64,000 bases of DNA. Origin: Dokdonella sp. (GTDB lineage: Bacteria > Pseudomonadota > Gammaproteobacteria > Xanthomonadales > Rhodanobacteraceae). The number at the start of each line of letters is the position of its first letter. Position 1 is the stretch's first letter. The notes beneath the pieces are model-generated. The model searched no databases, was not told the origin of the DNA, and worked only from the letters and a program-made list of their open reading frames with translations. Shown here in pieces: positions 45,231 to 55,466 of the stretch. The stretch spans positions 1 through 64,000 of the forward strand of contig NZ_JAGIAG010000010.1 of the NCBI RefSeq assembly GCF_017744955.1, given 5' to 3'. A program made the position numbers and the translations under genes.

Positions 45231-46091
45231 ATGCCACGACTCTCCGCCTCTCGTTTCGCTCTCGCGCTCGCGCTGCTCGCACTCGGCGGCTGCGCGACGA
45301 TCGTCAACAATGCCAGCCAGAAGCTCGCCGACAACCTCACCGCCGGCATGCTCGACCAGGAAGACGTCGACACCGCACGCGACGGCATCCCGGCCTGGCT
45401 GCTGCTGGTCGACGGACTGATCCAGGGCGACCCGCAGAACGTCGGCATGCTGACCGCCGGCGCACGCTTGTACGGCGCCTACGCGGGCGGTTTCGTCGAC
45501 AACCCGGAACGCGCGACACGCCTGTCCGCGCGCGGCTTCGACTACGCGCGCCGGGCGACCTGCATCCAGCTGCCGGCGTTGTGCAAGCAGATCGACCAAC
45601 CCTTCGAGGGCTTCCAGGCCGAGGTCGCCAGGAGCGGCAAGAGCGACGTCGGCGTGCTCTATTCGCTGGCGTCGGCCTGGGCGGGACGCATCCAGAACAA
45701 CAGCGCGGACTGGACCTCGATCGCCGACATCCCGAAGGTGCAGCTTTTGTTCGAGCGCGTCGTCGCGCTGGACCCGAACTACCAGCAGGGCGAGCCGTAC
45801 ATGTATCTCGGCGTGCTGGCGACGCTGCGCCCGGCCTCGCTCGGCGGCAAGCCGGAAGAGGGCAAGGCCGATTTCGAGAAGGCCCTTGCAATGTCCGGCG
45901 GCAAGAACCAGATGGTTCGCGTGCTGTACGCGCAGCACTACGCGCGGCTGACGTTCGACCAGGAACTGCACGACCGGCTGTTGAACGAGGCGATCGCCGC
46001 CGATCCGCACGCGCCGGGGCTGACGCTGATCAACAGCCTGGCGAAGGAACGCGCGAAGAAGCTGCTGGCTTCGGGCAAGGATTTCTTCTGA
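45231..46091 (+). CDS. tatT: TatT-family lipoprotein associated with a TRAP transporter
   Basis: A 286-residue lipoprotein with signal ALALLALGGCATIV and the Cys near residue 21. The mature part is alpha-helical (GIPAWLLLVDGLIQGDPQNVGMLTAGARLYGAYAGGFVDN) and fits the TatT family (first seen as Tp0956), whose trimers dock TRAP substrate-binding subunits. The ATG at 45231 gives the lipoprotein signal; an upstream start would bury it. dctPQM follow on the same strand, supporting the link. Confidence 0.88.
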   Translation: MPRLSASRFALALALLALGGCATIVNNASQKLADNLTAGMLDQEDVDTARDGIPAWLLLVDGLIQGDPQNVGMLTAGARLYGAYAGGFVDNPERATRLSARGFDYARRATCIQLPALCKQIDQPFEGFQAEVARSGKSDVGVLYSLASAWAGRIQNNSADWTSIADIPKVQLLFERVVALDPNYQQGEPYMYLGVLATLRPASLGGKPEEGKADFEKALAMSGGKNQMVRVLYAQHYARLTFDQELHDRLLNEAIAADPHAPGLTLINSLAKERAKKLLASGKDFF

Positions 46092-46227
46092 CGATTTTTT
46101 CCGACGAACGGTTCGGGCGGTCCGAGAGCGTCATGCCGGCGAAAAAGCCGGTTCCGCTTTCCCGGGCAGCCAAGCAGAGCCGGATTTCCGCCTGCGCCGA
46201 ACGACGAACGATTCAACGAGGACGACG

Positions 46228-47232
46228 ATGAACCACTTCAGCAAACTTTCCCTGAGCCTCGCGCTCGCCCTGGCCGCTTTCGGAGTGAATGCCGCGACGA
46301 TCAAGATCGCCACGCTGGCGCCCGACGGCACCAGTTGGATGAAGGAAATGCGCGCCAGCGCCGAGACGATCAAGACCAAGACCGAAGGTCGGGTCGAGCT
46401 CAAGTTCTACCCCGGCGGCGTGATGGGCGACGACGCCACCGTGCTGCGCAAGATCAAGATCGGCCAACTGCAGGGCGGTGCCTTCACCGGCGGCGAGGCC
46501 AGCGTGATCACCAAGGACGCCGAGGTCTACACGGTGCCGTTCCTGTTCCGCAACCAGGAAGAGGTCGACAAGGTGCGCGCCAAGGTCGATCCGCTGATCA
46601 AGGAATCGTTCCGCAAGAACGGCTTCGAGCTGCTCGGCATCAGCGGCGGCGGCTTCGCCTACCTGATGAGCACGCGCGAACTGAAGACGCGCGACGACCT
46701 GAAGAGCGCGAAGGTGTGGGTGCCGCAGGGCGACGAGATCGCCGCGGCGACGTTCAAGGCCGCCGGCGTCACGCCGATTCCGCTGCCGCTGTCGGACGTC
46801 TACACCAGCCTGCAGACCGGTCTGATCGACACCGCCGCCAACACCACCGCCGGCGCGATCGCGTTCCAGTGGCACACCAAGATCAAGCACGTCGCCGACC
46901 TGCCGGTGATCTACGTGGTCGGTGAACTGGCGGTCGACAAGAAGGCCTTCGACGCCCTGACCCCGGCCGACCAGAAGGTGCTCGGCGACGAGATCGGCGG
47001 CGCCTTCGATCGCATCGACAAGCTGGCGCGCAGCGACAACGCGTCTGCGCGCACGGCGCTGCAGCAGCAGGGCATCACCTTCACCGCGCCGAGCGAGGCC
47101 GAGCGCAAGAACTGGGAAGCGGTCGGCGCCGAGGCGAACAAGCAGCTCGCCGCCGGCGGCGCGTTCTCGCCGGAGGTGCAGAAGGCGCTCGACGCATCCC
47201 TGGCCGAAGCGCGCGGCGGATCGAGCAAGTGA
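46228..47232 (+). CDS. dctP: TRAP transporter substrate-binding protein (DctP family, TatP-like)
   Basis: A 334-residue periplasmic protein. The signal peptide is about residues 1-23, ending VNAA. The DctP fold begins TIKIATLAPDGTSWMKEM; VELKFYPGGVMGDDATVLRKIKIGQLQGG and PLSDVYTSLQTGLIDTAANT are typical. The ligand is unknown. GAGGA precedes the start. Next to TatT it resembles TatP, the binding subunit that pairs with the TPR lipoprotein. Confidence 0.92.
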   Translation: MNHFSKLSLSLALALAAFGVNAATIKIATLAPDGTSWMKEMRASAETIKTKTEGRVELKFYPGGVMGDDATVLRKIKIGQLQGGAFTGGEASVITKDAEVYTVPFLFRNQEEVDKVRAKVDPLIKESFRKNGFELLGISGGGFAYLMSTRELKTRDDLKSAKVWVPQGDEIAAATFKAAGVTPIPLPLSDVYTSLQTGLIDTAANTTAGAIAFQWHTKIKHVADLPVIYVVGELAVDKKAFDALTPADQKVLGDEIGGAFDRIDKLARSDNASARTALQQQGITFTAPSEAERKNWEAVGAEANKQLAAGGAFSPEVQKALDASLAEARGGSSK

Positions 47233-47735
47233 GCCGGCCGGCCGGCCGCGCCCTGGTCTGGCTCGATCGCGTCGAGACCGGCCTGATCGCCGTGCTCGTG
47301 CTGGCGATGGTGCTGCTCGCCGGCGCGCAGATCGTGCTGCGCAACTTCTTCGAGACCGGGCTCGGCTGGGCCGATCCGCTGCTGCGCGCGATGGTGCTGT
47401 GGACGGCGATGCTCGGCGCGCTCGCCGCCGCGCGCGACGACAAGCACATCGGCCTGGACGTGCTCGCGCATTTCGTGCACGGCAAGACGCGACGCGCGAT
47501 GCGCGTGATCACCTTGCTGTTCGCGGCCGGCATCTCGGCGACGATGGCCTGGTACGGCTACGGTCTGGTCCAGCTCGATTTCGGCGGCGGCAACACCATC
47601 GCCGGCATTCCGAACTGGCTGATCGAGGCGATCATTCCGTTCGGCTTCGGGCTGCTCGCGCTGCGCTTCGCGCTGCGCGCGTTCCTGCCGCCGCGCAACG
47701 AGGACATGCCGGTGCTGGCGCCGGAGCTGCCATGA
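47229..47735 (+). CDS. dctQ: TRAP transporter small membrane subunit
   Basis: A 168-residue protein with four membrane helices, including LVLAMVLLAGAQIVLRNFF, WADPLLRAMVLWTAMLGALAAAR and IIPFGFGLLALRFALRAF. The sequence DDKHIGLDVL is typical of DctQ. The GTG at 47229 overlaps the dctP stop and its own stop overlaps dctM, so the three are co-translated. Confidence 0.92.
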   Translation: MSRPAGRALVWLDRVETGLIAVLVLAMVLLAGAQIVLRNFFETGLGWADPLLRAMVLWTAMLGALAAARDDKHIGLDVLAHFVHGKTRRAMRVITLLFAAGISATMAWYGYGLVQLDFGGGNTIAGIPNWLIEAIIPFGFGLLALRFALRAFLPPRNEDMPVLAPELP

Positions 47736-49012
47736 TCCTGCTCGCCGTCGTCGCGTTGCTGATCCTCGCCGCGCTCGGCGCGCCGCTGTTCGCGTTGATA
47801 GCGGCGGTCGCGCTGCTCGGCTTCCACGCCGCCGGGCAGGAGGGCATCGCGGTCGCGGTCGAGTTCTACCGCCTGGCCGACATGCCGGCACTGATCGCGA
47901 TCCCGCTGTTCACGCTGGCCGGCTATCTGATGGCCGAGAGCCAGGCGCCGCAGCGGCTGGTGCGCGTGACGAACGCGCTGCTCGGCTGGCTGCCGGGCGG
48001 CCTCGCCATCGTCGCGGTGCTCGCCTGCGCGATGTTCACCGCGTTCACCGGCGCGACCGGCGTGACCATCGTCGCGCTCGGCGCCGTGCTCTATCCGGCG
48101 CTGCTGCAACAAAAGTACGGCGAGCGCTTCTCGCTGGGGCTGCTGACCGCTTCCGGCAGCCTCGGTCTGATCCTGGTGCCGTCGATGCCGCTGATCCTGT
48201 ACGGCGTCGTCGCGCAGCAGTTCCACACCACGCCGCCGGTCACCATCGACGCGCTGTTCAAGGCCGGCGTGCTGCCGTGCGCGCTGATGGTCGTGCTGCT
48301 GTCGATCTACAGCATCTGGCATGCGCGCCGCGTCGGCGTGACGCGCGAGACGGTCAGCGGACGCGAGCTCATCGAGGCGCTGAAAGGCGCCGCGTGGGAG
48401 CTGCCGCTGCCGTTCGTGATCCTCGCCGGCATCTATTCCGGCAAGCTCGCCGCCTCGGAGGCGGCTGCCGCGACCGCGCTGTACGTCGCCGTCGTGACCG
48501 TGCTGATCCGCCGCGAGATCCCGCTGCGCAAGCTGCCCAAGGTCGCGCGCGAGGCGATGCTGCTGGTCGGCGCGCTGCTGATCATCCTCGGTTTCTCGCT
48601 GGCGCTGACGAACTGGCTGATCGATGCCGAGGTACCGGAGAAGCTGTTCACCGCGATCCAGGACAGCATCACCAGCAAGGGCATGTTCCTGCTCGTGCTG
48701 AACGCGTTCCTGCTCGTCTTCGGCATGCTGCTGGAAGGCTTTCCGGCGATCATCATCCTGGTGCCGCTGGTGCTGCCGGTCGCGCTGAAGTACGGCGTCG
48801 ATCCGATCCATCTCGGCATCCTGTTCCTGGCCAACCTGCAGCTCGGCATCTTCCTGCCGCCGGTCGGCATGAACCTGTTCATCGCCAGCATGCGCTTCAA
48901 CAAGCCGGTGCTGACCCTGGTCCGCGCGAGCGCGCCGTTCTTCCTGATCCTGCTCGCCGCGGTGCTGGTGATCACCTACTGGCCCGAGTTGTCGCTCGCG
49001 CTGGTGCGCTGA
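47732..49012 (+). CDS. dctM: TRAP transporter large membrane subunit
   Basis: A 426-residue protein with about twelve hydrophobic segments. It has ALIAIPLFTLAGYLM, FTAFTGATGVTIVALG, SGSLGLILVPSMPLILYG and LGIFLPPVGMNLFIA, all DctM signatures. It is the Na+-coupled permease of the system. The ATG at 47732 overlaps the dctQ stop. It ends 51 bases from the convergent kinase gene. Confidence 0.94.
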   Translation: MILLAVVALLILAALGAPLFALIAAVALLGFHAAGQEGIAVAVEFYRLADMPALIAIPLFTLAGYLMAESQAPQRLVRVTNALLGWLPGGLAIVAVLACAMFTAFTGATGVTIVALGAVLYPALLQQKYGERFSLGLLTASGSLGLILVPSMPLILYGVVAQQFHTTPPVTIDALFKAGVLPCALMVVLLSIYSIWHARRVGVTRETVSGRELIEALKGAAWELPLPFVILAGIYSGKLAASEAAAATALYVAVVTVLIRREIPLRKLPKVAREAMLLVGALLIILGFSLALTNWLIDAEVPEKLFTAIQDSITSKGMFLLVLNAFLLVFGMLLEGFPAIIILVPLVLPVALKYGVDPIHLGILFLANLQLGIFLPPVGMNLFIASMRFNKPVLTLVRASAPFFLILLAAVLVITYWPELSLALVR

Positions 49013-49063
49013 CGGCCTCCGGCCGGCGGCGCCGCAGACGGGCGGCGCCGATCAGTCGCGGTC

Positions 49064-51814
<2,751 letters not shown>

Positions 51815-51921
51815 CGGCTCCGAGATTTCCCCAGTTTGAGGCATTCTATACATTGCGCTGCGGTGTTCCGGTGCGAGCGTCCAGACCCCGCCGCGTCGAG
51901 CCGACCGAACGAGGGAAAGGC

Positions 51922-52494
51922 ATGCCCGAGACTCCGCAGGACCTGACCCGCGTGATCGCCGACGGCGTCGGCGATCCGGCCGCGCGCGAGCACGCGCTCG
52001 GCCTGGTCTACGACGACCTGGTACGCATCGCGCGCGCCGAACTGGCGCGGCATCGCCGCGGCGACACGCTGAACACGCGCGCGCTGGTCAACGAGGCCTA
52101 CCTGAAGCTGTTTCACGGCAACGGCGGCGCGTTCGAGAACCGCGTGCATTTCTTCGCCACGGCGGCGCGCGCGATGCGCCAGGTCGTCATCGACTACGCC
52201 CGCGCCCATCTGGCCGGACGCCGCGGCGGCGGCGCCGAGCACGTTTCGCTCGAGGCACTCGAAGGCGCGCCGCTGCCGGTCGACGCGCAAGCCGAGCAGT
52301 TGGTCGGCATCGACCGCGCGCTGGAAAAGCTCGCGGGACTCGATCCGCGCCTGGTGCAGGTGGTCGAGTTGCGCTTCTTCGCGGGCCTCGAAGTCAAGGA
52401 CATCGCCGAACTGCTCGGCGTGTCCGAGCCGACGATCAAGCGCGACACGCGCGCGGCGAAGGCGTTCCTGCAGAAGGAGCTCGACGCGGCTTGA
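51922..52494 (+). CDS. ECF-type RNA polymerase sigma factor (Sigma70_ECF family)
   Basis: A 190-residue protein. Region 2 includes RGDTLNTRALVNEAYLKLF and RVHFFATAARAMRQVVIDYARA. Region 4 has LDPRLVQVVELRFFAGLEVKDIAELLGVSEPTIKRD. This is the group of ECF factors that sits with TPR-bearing Ser/Thr kinases in Xanthomonadales and Planctomycetes. GAGGGAAAGG precedes the ATG at 51922. No anti-sigma gene is adjacent, so the kinase may control it. Confidence 0.9.
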   Translation: MPETPQDLTRVIADGVGDPAAREHALGLVYDDLVRIARAELARHRRGDTLNTRALVNEAYLKLFHGNGGAFENRVHFFATAARAMRQVVIDYARAHLAGRRGGGAEHVSLEALEGAPLPVDAQAEQLVGIDRALEKLAGLDPRLVQVVELRFFAGLEVKDIAELLGVSEPTIKRDTRAAKAFLQKELDAA

Positions 52495-52550
52495 AGCGAA
52501 GGCTTGCGCACGCTGCGTATCGCGACGGTCGACCTCGAAAAATCTCGAAT

Positions 52551-52630
52551 GCCGTCGTTCCCGCGAGCGCAGGAATCCATCCCGCTCGGGCAAGTATCAA
52601 AACGGTTCCTCGCTCTCGCGGGGACGGCGA
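52551..52630. repeat. Degenerate palindrome with the 'GTTCCCGCGAGCGCAGGAATCC' word
   Basis: GCCGTCGTTCCCGCGAG-type sequence at 52551-52578 pairs imperfectly with GGTTCCTCGCTCTCGCGGGGACGGC at 52605-52629. Words like CGTCATTCCCGCGAAAGCGGGAATCC are a very common dispersed repeat in proteobacteria; this copy has decayed. It is in the 309-base gap 52495-52803 between the sigma gene and truC, in which no gene was found. Confidence 0.6.
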
Positions 52631-52803
52631 GGTCCGCCGAGACTTGCGATAGCAGCGGGATCGCCGGAAGAAAAAACGGCGGAACCGAGTTGGCGCGCGG
52701 CATGGAACGATTCCAAGAGAGACTCGTACTGCCTTACGCACAATCGCGTGCGCAGGGATCACGCGCGCGACGGGCCGGCCTGCCGTCACGCTAGACTTCG
52801 GCG

Positions 52804-53562
52804 ATGACCGCCACCGAACCGCTGCAACTCCTGCATCTCGACGAACACCTGGTAGCGGTGAACAAGCCGCACTCGCTGGCCGTGCATCGCAGCCGCCTGG
52901 TCGGCGACGACGAGGACTACCTGATCGACCGTCTGCGCCTGCAGGTCGAAGGTCGGCTGCACGCGGTGCATCGACTCGACCGGGCGACCAGCGGCGTGTT
53001 GCTGGTGGCGCGATCGCAGGACATCGCGGCCGAGCTCGGGCGGCAGTTGATGGCACGCACGGTCGACAAGTCCTATCTCGCGGTCGTACGCGGCTGGCCC
53101 GCGGAGCAGGGCGAGATCGACTATCCGCTGTCCGGCGCGAGTCTGCGCGGCGAGGCGAAGCCGGCGCTGACGCGCTGGCGCCGGTTGGCGACGGTCGAAG
53201 TCCCGATCGAATCCGGCCGCTACGCGCAGCAGCGCTACGCCTTGCTCGACGTGCAGCCGGAGACCGGACGCTATCGGCAGATCCGGCGCCATTTCCACCA
53301 CGTCTCGCATCACCTGCTCGGCGATACCAGCCACGGCCGCGGCGACCACAATCGGCTGATTCGCCAGCACTACGGCGTGCACCGGCTGCTGCTGCATGCC
53401 TGGCGGCTGCGCGTCGTGCATCCGGCGACGCGGGAGAGCCTGCGCCTCGAGGCGCCGCTGGACGAGAGCTGGCAGCGCCTGCTGCGCGCCTTCCAGTGGA
53501 GCGGGGCGCTGCCGGGCGACGACGCCTTGCGGCATCCGGACGCAGCCGCCGCGAGCGAGTAG
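52804..53562 (+). CDS. truC: RluA-family pseudouridine synthase (TruC-like)
   Basis: A 252-residue enzyme. It starts LQLLHLDEHLVAVNKPHSLAVHRS. The catalytic segment is LHAVHRLDRATSGVLLVA with Asp at about residue 59, followed by DKSYLAVVRGW and QPETGRYRQIRRHFHHVSHHLLGD. This length and GRYRQIRRHFHH word fit TruC, which modifies uridine 65 of tRNA, better than longer RluC/RluD enzymes that carry an S4 domain. Confidence 0.88.
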   Translation: MTATEPLQLLHLDEHLVAVNKPHSLAVHRSRLVGDDEDYLIDRLRLQVEGRLHAVHRLDRATSGVLLVARSQDIAAELGRQLMARTVDKSYLAVVRGWPAEQGEIDYPLSGASLRGEAKPALTRWRRLATVEVPIESGRYAQQRYALLDVQPETGRYRQIRRHFHHVSHHLLGDTSHGRGDHNRLIRQHYGVHRLLLHAWRLRVVHPATRESLRLEAPLDESWQRLLRAFQWSGALPGDDALRHPDAAAASE

Positions 53563-53582
53563 CGAGGCGGCTGCGCAGTCTG

Positions 53583-53588
53583 TAGAAT
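53583..53588 (+). promoter_or_regulatory. -10 box placed for a near-leaderless guaB transcript
   Basis: TAGAAT ends five bases before the guaB ATG at 53594, the same spacing as the TATAAT box of marR at 1910. No convincing -35 box and no ribosome-binding sequence are seen between it and the ATG. Confidence 0.4.
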
Positions 53589-53593
53589 AGGGC

Positions 53594-55054
53594 ATGCGCA
53601 TACTCTCCGAAGCTCTCACCTTCGACGACGTTTCCCTGGTTCCTGCCTTCTCCGCCGTGCTGCCGCGCGACGTGAACCTCGGCGCTCGTCTGACCCGCAA
53701 CATCCGCCTGAATCTGCCGATCGTGTCCGCCGCGATGGACACGGTGACCGAAGCGCGTCTGGCCATCACGATGGCGCAATGCGGCGGCATCGGCATCATC
53801 CACAAGAACATGTCGATCGAACGCCAGGCCGCCGAAGTGCGTCTGGTCAAGAAGTTCGAGGCCGGCGTGATCCGCGATCCGATCACCGTCGATCCGCAGA
53901 CCTCGATCCGCGAGGTGATGCAGATCACCCGCGCGCACAACATCTCCGGCGTACCGGTGGTCGACGGCGAGCAGCTGGTCGGCATCGTCACCAACCGCGA
54001 CCTGCGCTTCGAGAAGAAACCCGACGACCCGGTCAGGAACATCATGACGCGCAAGGAGCGTCTGGTGACGGTCAAGGAGGGCGCCGAGGACGACGAAGTC
54101 CTGGCCCTTCTGCACAAGTTCCGCATCGAGAAGGTGCTGGTGGTCGACGACGCGTTTCGCCTGCGCGGCCTGATCACCGTCAAGGACATCCAGAAGGCGC
54201 GCGACAACCCCAACGCGTGCAAGGACGACCGCGAACGGCTGCGCGTCGGCGCCGCGGTCGGCGTCGGCGGCGATACCGAGCAGCGCATCGCGGCGCTGGT
54301 CGAGGCGGGCGTCGACGCGCTGGTCGTCGACACCGCGCACGGCCATTCCGCCGGCGTGATCGAACGCGTGCGCTGGGTGCGCAAGAATTTCCCGAAGGTC
54401 GATCTGATCGCCGGCAACATCGTCACCGGCGAAGCGGCGAAGGCGCTGGCCGACGCGGGCGCGGACGCGGTCAAGGTCGGCATCGGCCCGGGCTCGATCT
54501 GCACCACGCGCGTGATCGCCGGCGTCGGCGTGCCGCAGGTGTCGGCGGTCGACATGGTCGCCACCGCCCTGCAGGGCAGCGACACCGCGCTGATCGCCGA
54601 CGGCGGCATCCGCTACTCGGGCGACGTCGCCAAGGCGCTGGCCGCCGGCGCGGACTGCGTGATGATCGGCGGCCTGTTCGCCGGCACCGAGGAAGCGCCC
54701 GGAGAAGTCGAGCTTTATCAAGGGCGTAGCTACAAGAGTTACCGTGGAATGGGATCCCTGGGCGCGATGCAGAAGGGCTCCAAGGATCGCTATTTCCAGG
54801 ACGACGAAGGCGACGCCGACAAGCTCGTGCCGGAAGGCATCGAGGGGCGCGTGCCGTACCGCGGTCCGCTGCGCAACATCGTCCATCAGCTGAGCGGCGG
54901 TCTGCGCGCGGCGATGGGCTACGTCGGCTGCGCGACCGTCGAGGAGATGCGCACTAAGCCGCAGTTCGTGCGCATCACCTCGGCCGGCGTGCGCGAGTCG
55001 CACGTGCACGACGTCACGATCACGAAAGAACCGCCCAACTACCGGCCGGACTAG
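53594..55054 (+). CDS. guaB: Inosine-5'-monophosphate dehydrogenase
   Basis: A 486-residue IMPDH. It has LTFDDVSLVPAFSAVLPRDVNL, two CBS domains (about residues 90-205), AHGHSAGVIERV, VGIGPGSICTTRVIAGVGVPQ with the catalytic Cys, and GSLGAMQKGSKDRYFQ in the mobile flap. It makes XMP for guanine nucleotide synthesis and is followed by a small oxygenase gene and guaA. Confidence 0.97.
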   Translation: MRILSEALTFDDVSLVPAFSAVLPRDVNLGARLTRNIRLNLPIVSAAMDTVTEARLAITMAQCGGIGIIHKNMSIERQAAEVRLVKKFEAGVIRDPITVDPQTSIREVMQITRAHNISGVPVVDGEQLVGIVTNRDLRFEKKPDDPVRNIMTRKERLVTVKEGAEDDEVLALLHKFRIEKVLVVDDAFRLRGLITVKDIQKARDNPNACKDDRERLRVGAAVGVGGDTEQRIAALVEAGVDALVVDTAHGHSAGVIERVRWVRKNFPKVDLIAGNIVTGEAAKALADAGADAVKVGIGPGSICTTRVIAGVGVPQVSAVDMVATALQGSDTALIADGGIRYSGDVAKALAAGADCVMIGGLFAGTEEAPGEVELYQGRSYKSYRGMGSLGAMQKGSKDRYFQDDEGDADKLVPEGIEGRVPYRGPLRNIVHQLSGGLRAAMGYVGCATVEEMRTKPQFVRITSAGVRESHVHDVTITKEPPNYRPD

Positions 55055-55058
55055 TCAT

Positions 55059-55463
55059 CTGAAACCGACGTCTCCGCTCCGCCAATACCTGCGCGCCGCC
55101 TTCCGCTGGCGCGCGGGCAGGCAGCGGTCGGGGTACGACAAGATGTTGCTGTTGCAGTCGATGTGGCCGTTGCTGTTCGACGTCTACGTCCTGCGCTTCC
55201 GGACCGGAAGCGAGATTGCGCCGCATACCGACCCGGTCTCGATCGGACGCCACTTCCGCTGCAACATCGTCCTCCGATGCGCGAAGGAGGGCGGTGAATT
55301 CGTCTGCGCGAATCCGATCTTCGCGACGAAGCGCATCAAGCTGTTCCGCCCGGACGCCTGCGAACACAGCGTCACCCGCGTCGTCCGCGGCACGCGCTAC
55401 GTGCTCAGCATCGGCTGGGTACGCCGCTCCGACTCCCTGTCCGCCAGCCCACCTGCCTCCTGA
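55059..55463 (+). CDS. Small 2-oxoglutarate/Fe(II) oxygenase-like protein, possible CTG start
   Basis: The frame is open from 55059 to 55463. HTDP (His-x-Asp) and the distal His in DACEHSVTRV, followed by an Arg in TRYVLSIGWVRR, form the iron and 2-oxoglutarate pattern of prolyl-hydroxylase-like enzymes. The first ATG is 55143 (106 residues), but sequence upstream continues in frame and looks conserved (KPTSPLRQYLRAAFRWRAG), pointing to a CTG at 55059 (134 residues). No ribosome-binding sequence is visible. The substrate is unknown. It lies between guaB and guaA, spaced by four and three bases, so it is expressed with them. Confidence 0.72.
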   Translation: MKPTSPLRQYLRAAFRWRAGRQRSGYDKMLLLQSMWPLLFDVYVLRFRTGSEIAPHTDPVSIGRHFRCNIVLRCAKEGGEFVCANPIFATKRIKLFRPDACEHSVTRVVRGTRYVLSIGWVRRSDSLSASPPAS

Positions 55464-55466
55464 ATC

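Noticed and set aside
51815..51853. Start of the kinase at ATG 51853
   Set aside because: A TAGAAT box overlaps this ATG and GGAG precedes the ATGs at 51814/51811, so the shorter start is better.
52504..52794. 96-codon frame in the gap between the sigma gene and truC
   Set aside because: It translates a degenerate dispersed repeat (FPRAQESIP-type words) and has no start signal.
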